Assembly (NCBI RefSeq): GCF_034355335.1
Contig: NZ_CP136422.1
Location: forward strand, 5,244,501-5,308,500
Source: Blautia coccoides
GTDB taxonomy: Bacteria; Bacillota; Clostridia; Lachnospirales; Lachnospiraceae
Direction of reading: 5' to 3'
Length of the DNA: 64,000 bases
The position numbers were made by a program, and so were the translations under genes. This document shows, in pieces, positions 53,454-60,610 of this stretch. The notes below the pieces were generated by a model, which was not told the origin of the DNA, did no database searches, and was given only the letters and a program-made list of their open reading frames with translations. Position 1 is the first letter of the stretch. Each line of letters starts with the position of its first letter.

Positions 53454-53524
53454 GAGTCTGTTTAAAAATTGCTTTCGGCAGGCTGTGTATCACACTTTAA
53501 AAGAATAAATTTTCAAACACGCTC
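53454..53524. mobile_element. MITE-like 71-bp element
   Basis: The ends GAGTCTGTTTAAAAATT and, on the other strand, GAGCGTGTTTGAAAATT match at 14 of 17 bases as inverted repeats. GAGC-TGTTTGAAAATT-type ends are common on insertion sequences of related bacteria, so this may be a non-autonomous remnant. It lies in a 352-base stretch without a gene (53360-53711), which otherwise holds the AT palindrome and a terminator. Confidence 0.45.
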
Positions 53525-53529
53525 AAATT

Positions 53530-53573
53530 TATTAGAATAAAAAATGAAGCACAGTATATTTTTTATTCTAATA
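53530..53573. repeat. AT-rich perfect inverted repeat
   Basis: TATTAGAATAAAAAAT and ATTTTTTATTCTAATA are perfect 16-base arms around a 12-base loop, 5 bases after the MITE-like element. It might be an end structure of a mobile element or a terminator-like hairpin on either strand. Confidence 0.6.
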
Positions 53574-53674
53574 TACAAGTGCCTCATAGTATAAATGACT
53601 TTGTCTGCTGTCCTTGGTGTGTCTAAACATCCTGTGACACACATCCTATTGAACACATTTTTTAACATACTCTA

Positions 53675-53698
53675 AGGCTGCGGATCTCTCCGCAGCCT
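53675..53698 (-). terminator. Hairpin terminator after the hpf gene
   Basis: AGGCTGCGGA and TCCGCAGCCT form a perfect 10-bp stem with a 4-base loop 14 bases past the hpf stop. The T-run on the minus strand is 12 bases further off, so termination may not be strong. Confidence 0.6.
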
Positions 53699-53711
53699 GT
53701 AAGTTTATCGA

Positions 53712-54251
53712 TCATTCAGTAAAATCCGGCTCGATCAGCCCGTAAGTATTACCCTTTCTCTTATAAACAACATTCACTTCTTCTGTCTCAGCATTCAGGA
53801 ATACGAAAAAGTTGTGTCCCAGAAGTTCCATCTGTACACATGCGTCTTCCGGATACATGGGTTTGAATCCAAATTTCTTGGTACGGATAATCTTGATCTC
53901 ATTGGTATTCTCATCCTCAAAGTCCTTTTCCATAAATGCCTGCTGGAAGGTTCCTGCGTTTTGTTTTTTATCAATGATTTTTTTCCTATATTTTCGTAAC
54001 TGTCTTTCGATGATTTCTTCTACCAGGTCGATGGAGACATACATATCGTTGCTCACCTGTTCAGAGCGGATGATATTACCTTTCACCGGAATAGTCACCT
54101 CAATTTTCTGACGTTCTTTTTCTACGCTCAGTGTTACATGTATCTCGGTGTCATCTGTGAAGAATTTTTCCAGCTTTCCAAGCTTGTCCTCTACTGCATT
54201 TCTTAATCCGTCTGTAATATCGATGTTTCTTCCGCTTATAATAAACTTCAT
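53712..54251 (-). CDS. hpf: Ribosome hibernation promoting factor, long form
   Basis: A 179-residue protein that dimerises 70S ribosomes in resting cells. The N-terminal beta-alpha-beta-beta-alpha domain begins MKFIISGRNIDITDGLRNAV and holds IDLVEEIIERQLRKYRKK; the C-terminal dimerisation domain shows IIRTKKFGFKPMYPEDACVQ and VYKRKGNTYGLIEPDF. Start at 54251 after AAAGGGG; the frame continues upstream but has no better site. Nearby stress or stationary-phase signals are not visible. Confidence 0.95.
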   Translation of the reverse strand: MKFIISGRNIDITDGLRNAVEDKLGKLEKFFTDDTEIHVTLSVEKERQKIEVTIPVKGNIIRSEQVSNDMYVSIDLVEEIIERQLRKYRKKIIDKKQNAGTFQQAFMEKDFEDENTNEIKIIRTKKFGFKPMYPEDACVQMELLGHNFFVFLNAETEEVNVVYKRKGNTYGLIEPDFTE

Positions 54252-54393
54252 GATGTCCAACCCCTTTAACGTGTATTTTACAGGACCTTTACTCCTGTAA
54301 TGTATTCTTATTATATCAATATTCCTGCGTTTGTTCAACAGTTTTTAGAAAATTTTAACCATTATAAGTTTTTTGTAGTTACTGTTCGCAGAT

Positions 54394-54449
54394 ATTATCC
54401 CGCGAGGTGTTTTGCGCAGCAAAATCCCGAGTTAGCCAATTATCCCGCG
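54394..54449. repeat. Short direct repeats with palindrome in the hpf upstream gap
   Basis: ATTATCCCGCG occurs at 54394 and 54439; between them lies the inverted repeat TTTTGCGCAGCAAAA. The repeat may be a fragment of a dispersed element. The 272-base gap 54252-54523 holds nothing else I can name. Confidence 0.35.
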
Positions 54450-54523
54450 GGGCACTTTGTGTGCATCGCGGAATATGTAGCGGCAGATACCCGGTTTCCT
54501 GGTGTATCTGCCCCATACAAAGA

Positions 54524-54964
54524 TTACGGAGTGTTTGTGGTAGTATTGTTGTTGTTATTTCTGGCATTGTTGTCTGTAGCATTGTCAGCATTATTTTCCA
54601 CTGCGTCTCCTACATCCTCTGCTCCGTTTCTTACATCATCGCCCAGGTCTTCCACACCGTCTTTGATGTCTTCACCCAGATCGCCTACCATGCCGTCGCC
54701 TGTGCCGGCCTCTCCGCTTCCTGTGCCTGTGTCATTGGCTGCACCGTTATCTGTGGCGGAATTACCATTATTCTTGTCAGTAGCACTGCCGTCCTTTGTT
54801 CCGTTCTTGTTGTCTGCCTTGTCGTCTCCGGCTTTGTTGTCACCGGCATTGTTGTCCTCTGTGGCAGCTTTGTTGTCACCATTATCTGTGGCACCGCATC
54901 CGGCTGTCACGCACAGTACACCGGCCAGAAGGACACTTAATAAAAGTTTCTTCACCTTACGCAT
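54524..54964 (-). CDS. Low-complexity Asp/Asn/Gly-rich lipoprotein
   Basis: A 146-residue exported protein. The lipobox is GVLCVTAGCG (Cys23). The mature part is nearly all Asn, Asp, Gly, Ala, Thr, Lys and Glu with repeat units like DNKAGDDKADNK. A region with heptad-like valine/aspartate repeats (DLGEDIKDGVEDLGDDVRNG) lies near residues 90-120; the end is Asn/Thr-rich. It has no recognisable domain and is probably an extended or amphipathic surface protein. ATG behind GAGAAATAACC, a rather weak site. Open frames on the opposite strand reflect base composition only. Confidence 0.75.
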   Translation of the reverse strand: MRKVKKLLLSVLLAGVLCVTAGCGATDNGDNKAATEDNNAGDNKAGDDKADNKNGTKDGSATDKNNGNSATDNGAANDTGTGSGEAGTGDGMVGDLGEDIKDGVEDLGDDVRNGAEDVGDAVENNADNATDNNARNNNNNTTTNTP

Positions 54965-55087
54965 GGTTATTTCTCCTTTTCCTCTTTGTACTTAACGATA
55001 AAAGGCACTTCGCACCTTTTACTGTCACGATTAATATGTGCGTTTCCGTAAGAATTTATGTATGCTCACATATGTCGGAGAAAATGG

Positions 55088-55135
55088 AAAAACCGCCGTA
55101 AAACAACACTGCGTCTGCACAGTCTTACGGCGGTT
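55088..55135 (-). terminator. Terminator after dapB
   Basis: AACCGCCGTAA and TTACGGCGGTT arms (55091-55101 and 55125-55135) form an 11-bp stem; the minus strand continues with TTTTTCC. The loop of 23 bases contains a small further stem. Confidence 0.75.
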
Positions 55136-55208
55136 CAAAATTTAATTTTTTAAAATTTATTTATGACAGAAGACATTCCCCAGCGGGCACTTCGCCTACT
55201 GCTATAAA

Positions 55209-55967
55209 CTATCCGTTGATCACATTGCTCATGTTGTACATGCCCGGGCCTTTTCCCTTCAGGAATTTGGCCGCCTCCACAGCTCCTTTGCCAAATACGG
55301 CTTTTGAGTAGGCTGTGTGCTTGAATTCGATCACCTCATCAGGACCCGCGAAAATCACCTCGTGCTCTCCCACGATGCTTCCTCCGCGGACAGCAGACAG
55401 ACCGATTTCTTTTGCGTCACGCTTCTCACGTGTCTGACTCCTGTCATAGACATAGTGATACTGGTTGTCCATAGCCTCATTCAGGCTGTCTGCCAATGCC
55501 AGTGCCGTGCCGCTTGGCGCGTCTACCTTCTGGTTGTGGTGCTTCTCCACGATTTCCATGTCAAAACCGGCGCCGGCCAGGACCTTAGCAGCCTCCTGTA
55601 CCAGCTTCAGAAGTGTATTGATACCCAGGGACATATTGGCAGAACGGAGCACTGCTGTGCTCTCGGAAGCCTTAGCCACCTGCGCAAGCTGTTCCTCGCT
55701 AAGCCCTGTGGTACACAGGACCAGGGGAAGCTTCTTAGCCGTACAGTAGGCCAATACACCTTCCGTAGCTTTCGCGGATGAAAAATCGATCATGGCATCC
55801 GCCTGCACATCACAATCATTTATATTCGTGAACACCGGATATCCGTTGTCACGGTTATCTACAAGATCAATACCTGCTGCGATCTCAGCCTCCGGGTCAT
55901 CCTTCACAAGTCCGGATATGACCTGACCCATATGGCCGTTGCAGCCGCTCATAATTATTCTGATCAT
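55209..55967 (-). CDS. dapB: 4-Hydroxy-tetrahydrodipicolinate reductase
   Basis: A 252-residue enzyme of the lysine/diaminopimelate pathway; reduces the product of DapA with NAD(P)H. Coenzyme motif SGCNGHMGQVIS, catalytic EKHHNQKVDAPSGTA with the His pair and Lys, and the C-terminal FGKGAVEAAKFLKGK are present. Length normal. It follows dapA after 54 bases and a terminator comes next. ATG after AGAGGAACAAAAG. Confidence 0.96.
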   Translation of the reverse strand: MIRIIMSGCNGHMGQVISGLVKDDPEAEIAAGIDLVDNRDNGYPVFTNINDCDVQADAMIDFSSAKATEGVLAYCTAKKLPLVLCTTGLSEEQLAQVAKASESTAVLRSANMSLGINTLLKLVQEAAKVLAGAGFDMEIVEKHHNQKVDAPSGTALALADSLNEAMDNQYHYVYDRSQTREKRDAKEIGLSAVRGGSIVGEHEVIFAGPDEVIEFKHTAYSKAVFGKGAVEAAKFLKGKGPGMYNMSNVING

Positions 55968-56021
55968 CTTTTGTTCCTCTTTCTGCAGCTATCCATTAAA
56001 TCTGCGGGGCAATGGTTTTCG

Positions 56022-56912
56022 TTATGCCAGTTTCAGACCGAATTTCACCATTTCCTCTTTCAGCTTTTCTTTGTTGGCCTCCTCCATCTCTGTCAGCGGT
56101 GAGCGGAGCGGACCTACCTCCATGCCCATCAGGTTCATAGCAGCCTTAACAGGGATGGGGTTGACTTCTGAGAACAGGGCGTTGATCAAAGGCATGGCAT
56201 CCAACTGCATGTCACAGCTTTCCTTTACGTCACCATTCAAATATTTTTCTACCATATCATGTGTGAATCTCGGTGCAACATTGGAGAGCACAGAGATAAC
56301 ACCCTTTCCGCCCAGGGAAAGAAGCGGTACGATCTGGTTGTCATTTCCGGAGTAGATATCAAGTTTTCCTTTTGTCAGAGCTGCCATCTCAGCAACCTGC
56401 GCAATATCCCCGGAAGCTTCCTTGATACCAACAATGTTGTCCACATGTTCCACTAAATATGCAACCGTCTTAGGCTGGATATTGATGCCGGTACGGCTTG
56501 GCACATTGTAGAGGATCACCGGAATCTTGATAGAATTCGCGATCTTAGTGTAATGCTCGATCAGGCCCTTCTGAGTAGCTTTATTATAGTAAGGAGTCAC
56601 AAGAAGAACTCCGTCTGCGCCATATTTCTCTGCCTCTGTGGATAAGTAAATTGCGGTCTCTGTACAGTTGGAACCAGTTCCGGCAATTACCGGAATTCTC
56701 TTATTCACTTTATCAATTGTGTACTTAATGGTCTCCAGATGTTCTTCATGAGTGAGTGTGGAAGATTCTCCTGTGGTTCCGCAGATCACTATAGAATCTG
56801 TTCCCTCTTTGATCTGCTCCTCCAGGATTTCTCCCAGTTTTTCAAAATTTACATCACCATTTTCTTTCATCGGTGTGACAATAGCAACACCTGCACCTGT
56901 AAAAATAGCCAT
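56022..56912 (-). CDS. dapA: 4-Hydroxy-tetrahydrodipicolinate synthase
   Basis: A 296-residue Schiff-base aldolase condensing pyruvate with aspartate semialdehyde. Catalytic Lys is in DNIVGIKEASGD and catalytic Tyr in ILYNVPSRTG; the GTTGESSTLTHEEH motif binds the pyruvate carboxylate. Length and fold normal. It is the first gene of the dapA-dapB pair. ATG follows AAGGAGGAGAAAA. Confidence 0.97.
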   Translation of the reverse strand: MAIFTGAGVAIVTPMKENGDVNFEKLGEILEEQIKEGTDSIVICGTTGESSTLTHEEHLETIKYTIDKVNKRIPVIAGTGSNCTETAIYLSTEAEKYGADGVLLVTPYYNKATQKGLIEHYTKIANSIKIPVILYNVPSRTGINIQPKTVAYLVEHVDNIVGIKEASGDIAQVAEMAALTKGKLDIYSGNDNQIVPLLSLGGKGVISVLSNVAPRFTHDMVEKYLNGDVKESCDMQLDAMPLINALFSEVNPIPVKAAMNLMGMEVGPLRSPLTEMEEANKEKLKEEMVKFGLKLA

Positions 56913-57048
56913 TTTTCTCCTCCTTATGTCTGCAATACTGCTTTTTCTTCCTGTGTAACTGCCAGTATCTCTACCACTGCGGCAAAAAACAATGCTGAAT
57001 AGTTACCATCCTGTGTCATCTCAACTTTTTGGGCTGCCCGAACAGCCT

Positions 57049-57537
57049 TTATTTTATAACCTCCAGGGAAACAACCCTGTCAGCTGCCTCCTTCAGACGT
57101 TCGGGAACTACATTTCCGGTCAGGATCAGTTCTGTCTCTTCATCCTTGGTCCGGATCAGTTCCTCTACCTCTTCCTCGGTTATAATACCGAATTCCACAG
57201 CTCCCAGAATTTCGTCCAGGATCAGCATGTCGCATTCCTGCGTGACCAATACCTTTCTGGCATAGTTGAGGCCGTTCCTGATATTGCAGTTTTCTTCCTG
57301 CTTCTCTTCGTCGGACAGGTCTTCATAATACTTATCCTTCTTCTCAAACCGGAACAGTCTCACGTTCGGCTCCAGAACAGACAGATAATCCAGTTCAGAA
57401 GTTGCTCTTCCTTTCAGGCACTGGATGACAATGGCCGTCTTCCCGTGGCCCACAGCACGTATCGCCTGCCCGATGGCCACACTGGTTTTGCCCTTGCCGG
57501 GTCCGCAGTATATCTGCACTAATCCTTCATTTTCCAT
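57049..57537 (-). CDS. Cob(I)alamin adenosyltransferase, CobO/BtuR type
   Basis: A 162-residue ATP:corrinoid adenosyltransferase that makes coenzyme B12. P-loop YCGPGKGKTSVAIGQAI begins near residue 10, and DMLILDEILGAVEFGII and ELILTGNVVP are family segments. It is slightly shorter than E. coli BtuR (196), lacking the N-terminal extension, as in many Clostridia. No other B12 genes are next to it. ATG follows AAGAGGTGTAATGT. Confidence 0.93.
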   Translation of the reverse strand: MENEGLVQIYCGPGKGKTSVAIGQAIRAVGHGKTAIVIQCLKGRATSELDYLSVLEPNVRLFRFEKKDKYYEDLSDEEKQEENCNIRNGLNYARKVLVTQECDMLILDEILGAVEFGIITEEEVEELIRTKDEETELILTGNVVPERLKEAADRVVSLEVIK

Positions 57538-57676
57538 ACATTACACCTCTTGCGGATTCTATAACGCTTTATTTAAGAGTTGTGTATATATTACTACACA
57601 TGACCAAATAATGCAATATTGGAATCTCAGGCTTCCTTCATTAGGGATCTATGAACAGTAACGTATTTCCATCCCT

Positions 57677-58312
57677 TTAGCTGTAGGTCTCACCATACTC
57701 CAGCTTGCTCACTGATACTTCGTAGGCGATCCTCTTTTCTGTATCAGTCTCACTGAGCTTCTTAATATATTCCCTGCTCTGGATCCTTCCCCAGATATGC
57801 AGGCGTCCGCCTACCTCGAAGGATTTGGCGAAATTGGCGTTTCTGCCCCAGCAGATACACGGTATGTAGTCGGATTTTCCGTACGGCCTGTTGACAGCCA
57901 GAAGGATATCCGCGATTTCCCTGCCCAGCGGCGTCATGCGGTGGACCGGAGGTTTACAGATATACCCGTTGAGTTCAATGAGATTTGTCTCAATAGATTC
58001 ATCTTCTTCCTCCACAAATGTAAGCTCCCGCACAAATACAGAGAGAACCAGCCGGTTTTTCTTCTCCTCATGCCTGTTGTAGGAGCGGAACTGCCCCTGC
58101 ACCTGTATGTACTCGCCGATATAGCTCTGTGTCACATCCACCAGCCTCTCGGAAACCATGAGCGGTATTCTGTCCTCAGAACCGCTTAGACGCTTTACCA
58201 GCACATCTACCATGTAAAATCCTTCTCCGTATACCTCGTGACTTTTCTCGAACTCCGATGCGATGGCTCCCATGATGGATACCTGATTGTTTTCAATTAT
58301 TTTATCTGCCAT
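57677..58312 (-). CDS. Protein with two SSB-like OB domains
   Basis: A 211-residue cytoplasmic protein. It seems to contain two OB-type domains of the single-stranded-DNA-binding kind: residues 6-100 (NNQVSIMGAIASEFEKSHEV to GEYIQVQGQFRSYNR) and residues 108-205 (NLIELNGYICKPPVHRMTPL, DILLAVNRPYGKSDYIPCIC, RLHIWGRIQSREYIKK). The second resembles classical SSB/PriB more, with the FEVGGRLHIWGRIQSR strand. SSB proteins usually have one such domain and an acidic tail; here there is no acidic tail. Function probably DNA binding. ATG is 13 bases after GAGGAAGGGG. Confidence 0.75.
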   Translation of the reverse strand: MADKIIENNQVSIMGAIASEFEKSHEVYGEGFYMVDVLVKRLSGSEDRIPLMVSERLVDVTQSYIGEYIQVQGQFRSYNRHEEKKNRLVLSVFVRELTFVEEEDESIETNLIELNGYICKPPVHRMTPLGREIADILLAVNRPYGKSDYIPCICWGRNANFAKSFEVGGRLHIWGRIQSREYIKKLSETDTEKRIAYEVSVSKLEYGETYS

Positions 58313-58426
58313 TGAATTATTTACCCCTTCCTCTGACTTGTATTTTGTCTATATCATATTTATTCTGGTCATACTTTTTTTAGAACAACTTTTTTTATTT
58401 TTTTTGAAAAAATATTTATTTCCGCT

Positions 58427-58454
58427 TTGTATTTACTCATAAGTGTGATAGAAT
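58427..58454 (+). promoter_or_regulatory. Probable promoter of typA
   Basis: TTGTAT and TAGAAT boxes with 16-base spacing stand 55 bases upstream of the typA start, after an AT-rich run that could be an UP element. Confidence 0.5.
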
Positions 58455-58508
58455 GTGACTGGATTTAGCCGTAAAACAGCGGTTTTTCCATTAGAAAAGA
58501 GGTTATTT

Positions 58509-60338
58509 ATGAAAACGAAAAGAGAAAACATCAGAAATGTAGCAATCATTGCCCATGTTGACCACGGCAAAACCACGCTGGTGGATCAGCTACTGAAACA
58601 GAGCGGTGTCTTCCGCGAAAACCAGGAAGTCCAGGAACGCGTCATGGACTCCAATGATATTGAACGCGAGCGCGGTATCACGATACTTTCTAAAAATACA
58701 GCTATATACTATAAGGATACAAAGATCAATATCATAGATACGCCGGGCCATGCAGATTTCGGCGGTGAAGTGGAGCGTGTCCTGAAAATGGTGGACGGCG
58801 TTATCCTTCTGGTAGATGCCTTCGAGGGCGCTATGCCCCAGACAAAGTTCGTACTGAAAAAAGCCCTGGAGCTTGACCTGCATGTTATTGTATGCATCAA
58901 TAAGATCGACCGTCCTGAAGCACGTCCAGATGAGGTTATAGATGAAGTCTTAGAACTTCTCATGGATCTGGACGCCTCTGATGACCAGCTTGACTGTCCG
59001 TTCCTGTATGCCTCTGCAAAAGCAGGACACGCTGTTCTGGACCTGTCGGACTCACCGGAGAATATGGAGCCTTTATTTGAGACTATCCTCAAATATATCC
59101 CCGCTCCTACCGGAGACCCGGAGGCAGGCACACAGGTTCTCATCAGCACCATTGACTACAATGAATATGTGGGCCGTATCGGTGTCGGCAAAGTGGAGAA
59201 CGGCACGATCTCAGTGAATCAGGAGGTCCTTCTTCTGAATCATCACGACCCGGATAAAAAGAAAAAAGTTAAGATCAGCAAGCTCTATGAATTTGACGGA
59301 CTTGGAAAAGTTGAGGTAAAGGAAGCCGGTTACGGTTCCATCGTGGCTATATCCGGCATTGCGGATATCCATATCGGAGATACCCTCTGCTCACCAGAGA
59401 ATCCTGAAGCCATTCCGTTCCAGAAAATTTCCGAGCCAACCATTTCCATGAATTTCCTGGTAAATGACAGCCCTCTGGCCGGCCAGGAAGGAAAGTTCAT
59501 CACCTCCCGCCATTTAAGGGAACGTCTGATGCGCGAGCTGAACACAGACGTGAGCCTGCGTGTGGAGGATACCGACAGCACCGACTGCTTTAAGGTATCC
59601 GGACGAGGTGAGCTTCATCTCTCTGTATTGATTGAAAATATGCGCCGTGAAGGTTATGAATTCGCAGTCAGCAAAGCCGAAGTCATCTACCAGGAGGATG
59701 AGCGCGGGAAAAAGCTGGAGCCCATCGAGATCGCATATATCGATGTGCCGGAAGAATTTTCCGGAACTATCATCAATAAATTAAACGAACGTAAAGGTGA
59801 ACTGCAGGGCATGAGTCCCGCAAGCGACGGAACCGTCCGCTTAGAATACCATATTCCTTCCAGAGGGCTTATCGGTTTCCGCGGTGATTTCCTCACCTCC
59901 ACAAAAGGCACCGGGATCATGAACACAGCCTTCGACGGCTACGCTCCGTACAAAGGTGATATGTTCTACCGTAAGCTCGGTTCCCTGATCGCTTTTGAAG
60001 CAGGGGAAACTGTGACCTATGGACTCTTCTCCGCGCAGGACAGAGGTACGCTCTTTGTGGGCGCCGGTGAGAAGGTATACAGCGGCATGATAATCGGTGA
60101 GAGCGCAAAGCCTGAGGATATTGAACTGAATGTATGTAAGACAAAGCATCTGACCAATACGCGCTCCTCCTCCGCTGATGAAGCCCTGAAGCTGACACCG
60201 CCAAAGGTTCTCAGCCTGGAACAGGCTCTGGAATTCATTGACACAGACGAGCTGCTTGAGGTAACCCCCAAGTCACTCCGTATCCGTAAAAAGACCCTGG
60301 ATTCCCGTCTTCGCAAACGCGAAGGAATCAAAAAATAA
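58509..60338 (+). CDS. typA: Translational GTPase TypA/BipA
   Basis: A 609-residue ribosome-binding GTPase for stress response and 50S assembly. G motifs: AHVDHGKTTLVDQL, RERGITILSKNT, DTPGHADFGGEVE and NKIDRPEARP. EF-G-like domains II, III and V follow, and the C-terminal BipA-specific region has FDGYAPYKGDM and TKHLTNTRSSSADEALKLTP. Start at 58509 (MKTKRENIRN) with AGAGGTTATTT; an upstream frame extension lacks a site. A good terminator follows. Confidence 0.97.
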   Translation: MKTKRENIRNVAIIAHVDHGKTTLVDQLLKQSGVFRENQEVQERVMDSNDIERERGITILSKNTAIYYKDTKINIIDTPGHADFGGEVERVLKMVDGVILLVDAFEGAMPQTKFVLKKALELDLHVIVCINKIDRPEARPDEVIDEVLELLMDLDASDDQLDCPFLYASAKAGHAVLDLSDSPENMEPLFETILKYIPAPTGDPEAGTQVLISTIDYNEYVGRIGVGKVENGTISVNQEVLLLNHHDPDKKKKVKISKLYEFDGLGKVEVKEAGYGSIVAISGIADIHIGDTLCSPENPEAIPFQKISEPTISMNFLVNDSPLAGQEGKFITSRHLRERLMRELNTDVSLRVEDTDSTDCFKVSGRGELHLSVLIENMRREGYEFAVSKAEVIYQEDERGKKLEPIEIAYIDVPEEFSGTIINKLNERKGELQGMSPASDGTVRLEYHIPSRGLIGFRGDFLTSTKGTGIMNTAFDGYAPYKGDMFYRKLGSLIAFEAGETVTYGLFSAQDRGTLFVGAGEKVYSGMIIGESAKPEDIELNVCKTKHLTNTRSSSADEALKLTPPKVLSLEQALEFIDTDELLEVTPKSLRIRKKTLDSRLRKREGIKK

Positions 60339-60374
60339 TATAACTGATCTGATCCATGACAGTTATGATAAAAA

Positions 60375-60414
60375 GATACCGCCATCTCAGTTTGAGCAAT
60401 GGCGGTATCTTTTT
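60375..60414 (+). terminator. Rho-independent terminator after typA
   Basis: GATACCGCCAT and ATGGCGGTATC form a perfect 11-bp stem, with an inner CTCA/TGAG pair, followed directly by TTTTT. Confidence 0.92.
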
Positions 60415-60486
60415 GTCTCTGTTTTTCAGAATATTCTGTAATATTCTGACTTTTGTTATTTTATGCAAAATATTAATGCTTTTTTG

Positions 60487-60515
60487 TTGTGTTTTAATCC
60501 ATTTTATGGTAAAAT
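60487..60515 (+). promoter_or_regulatory. Probable promoter of adhE
   Basis: TTGTGT and TAAAAT boxes have 17-base spacing about 96 bases upstream of the adhE start. I do not see a clear full Rex site (TTGTTAA-N4-TTAACAA), although the region is rich in TTGT. Confidence 0.5.
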
Positions 60516-60610
60516 AAACTACACAACTGACAAGACGGAACATAAAACTTCAGGTACTTCATATGAGTAAGGGCGCAAACCAAAAACCAAATTTTTTAAG
60601 GAGGATTTCT

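Noticed and set aside
54300..54995. Two long plus-strand frames over the lipoprotein gene
   Set aside because: They are Ser/Pro/Leu- or Val/Cys/Ile-rich mirror images of the low-complexity gene and have no ribosome site.
56913..57048. Lysine riboswitch upstream of dapA
   Set aside because: The gap is only 136 bases and shows no recognisable lysine-riboswitch core.
60440..60610. Rex operator upstream of adhE
   Set aside because: Several TTGT runs are present, but there is no palindromic TTGTTAA-N4-TTAACAA form.
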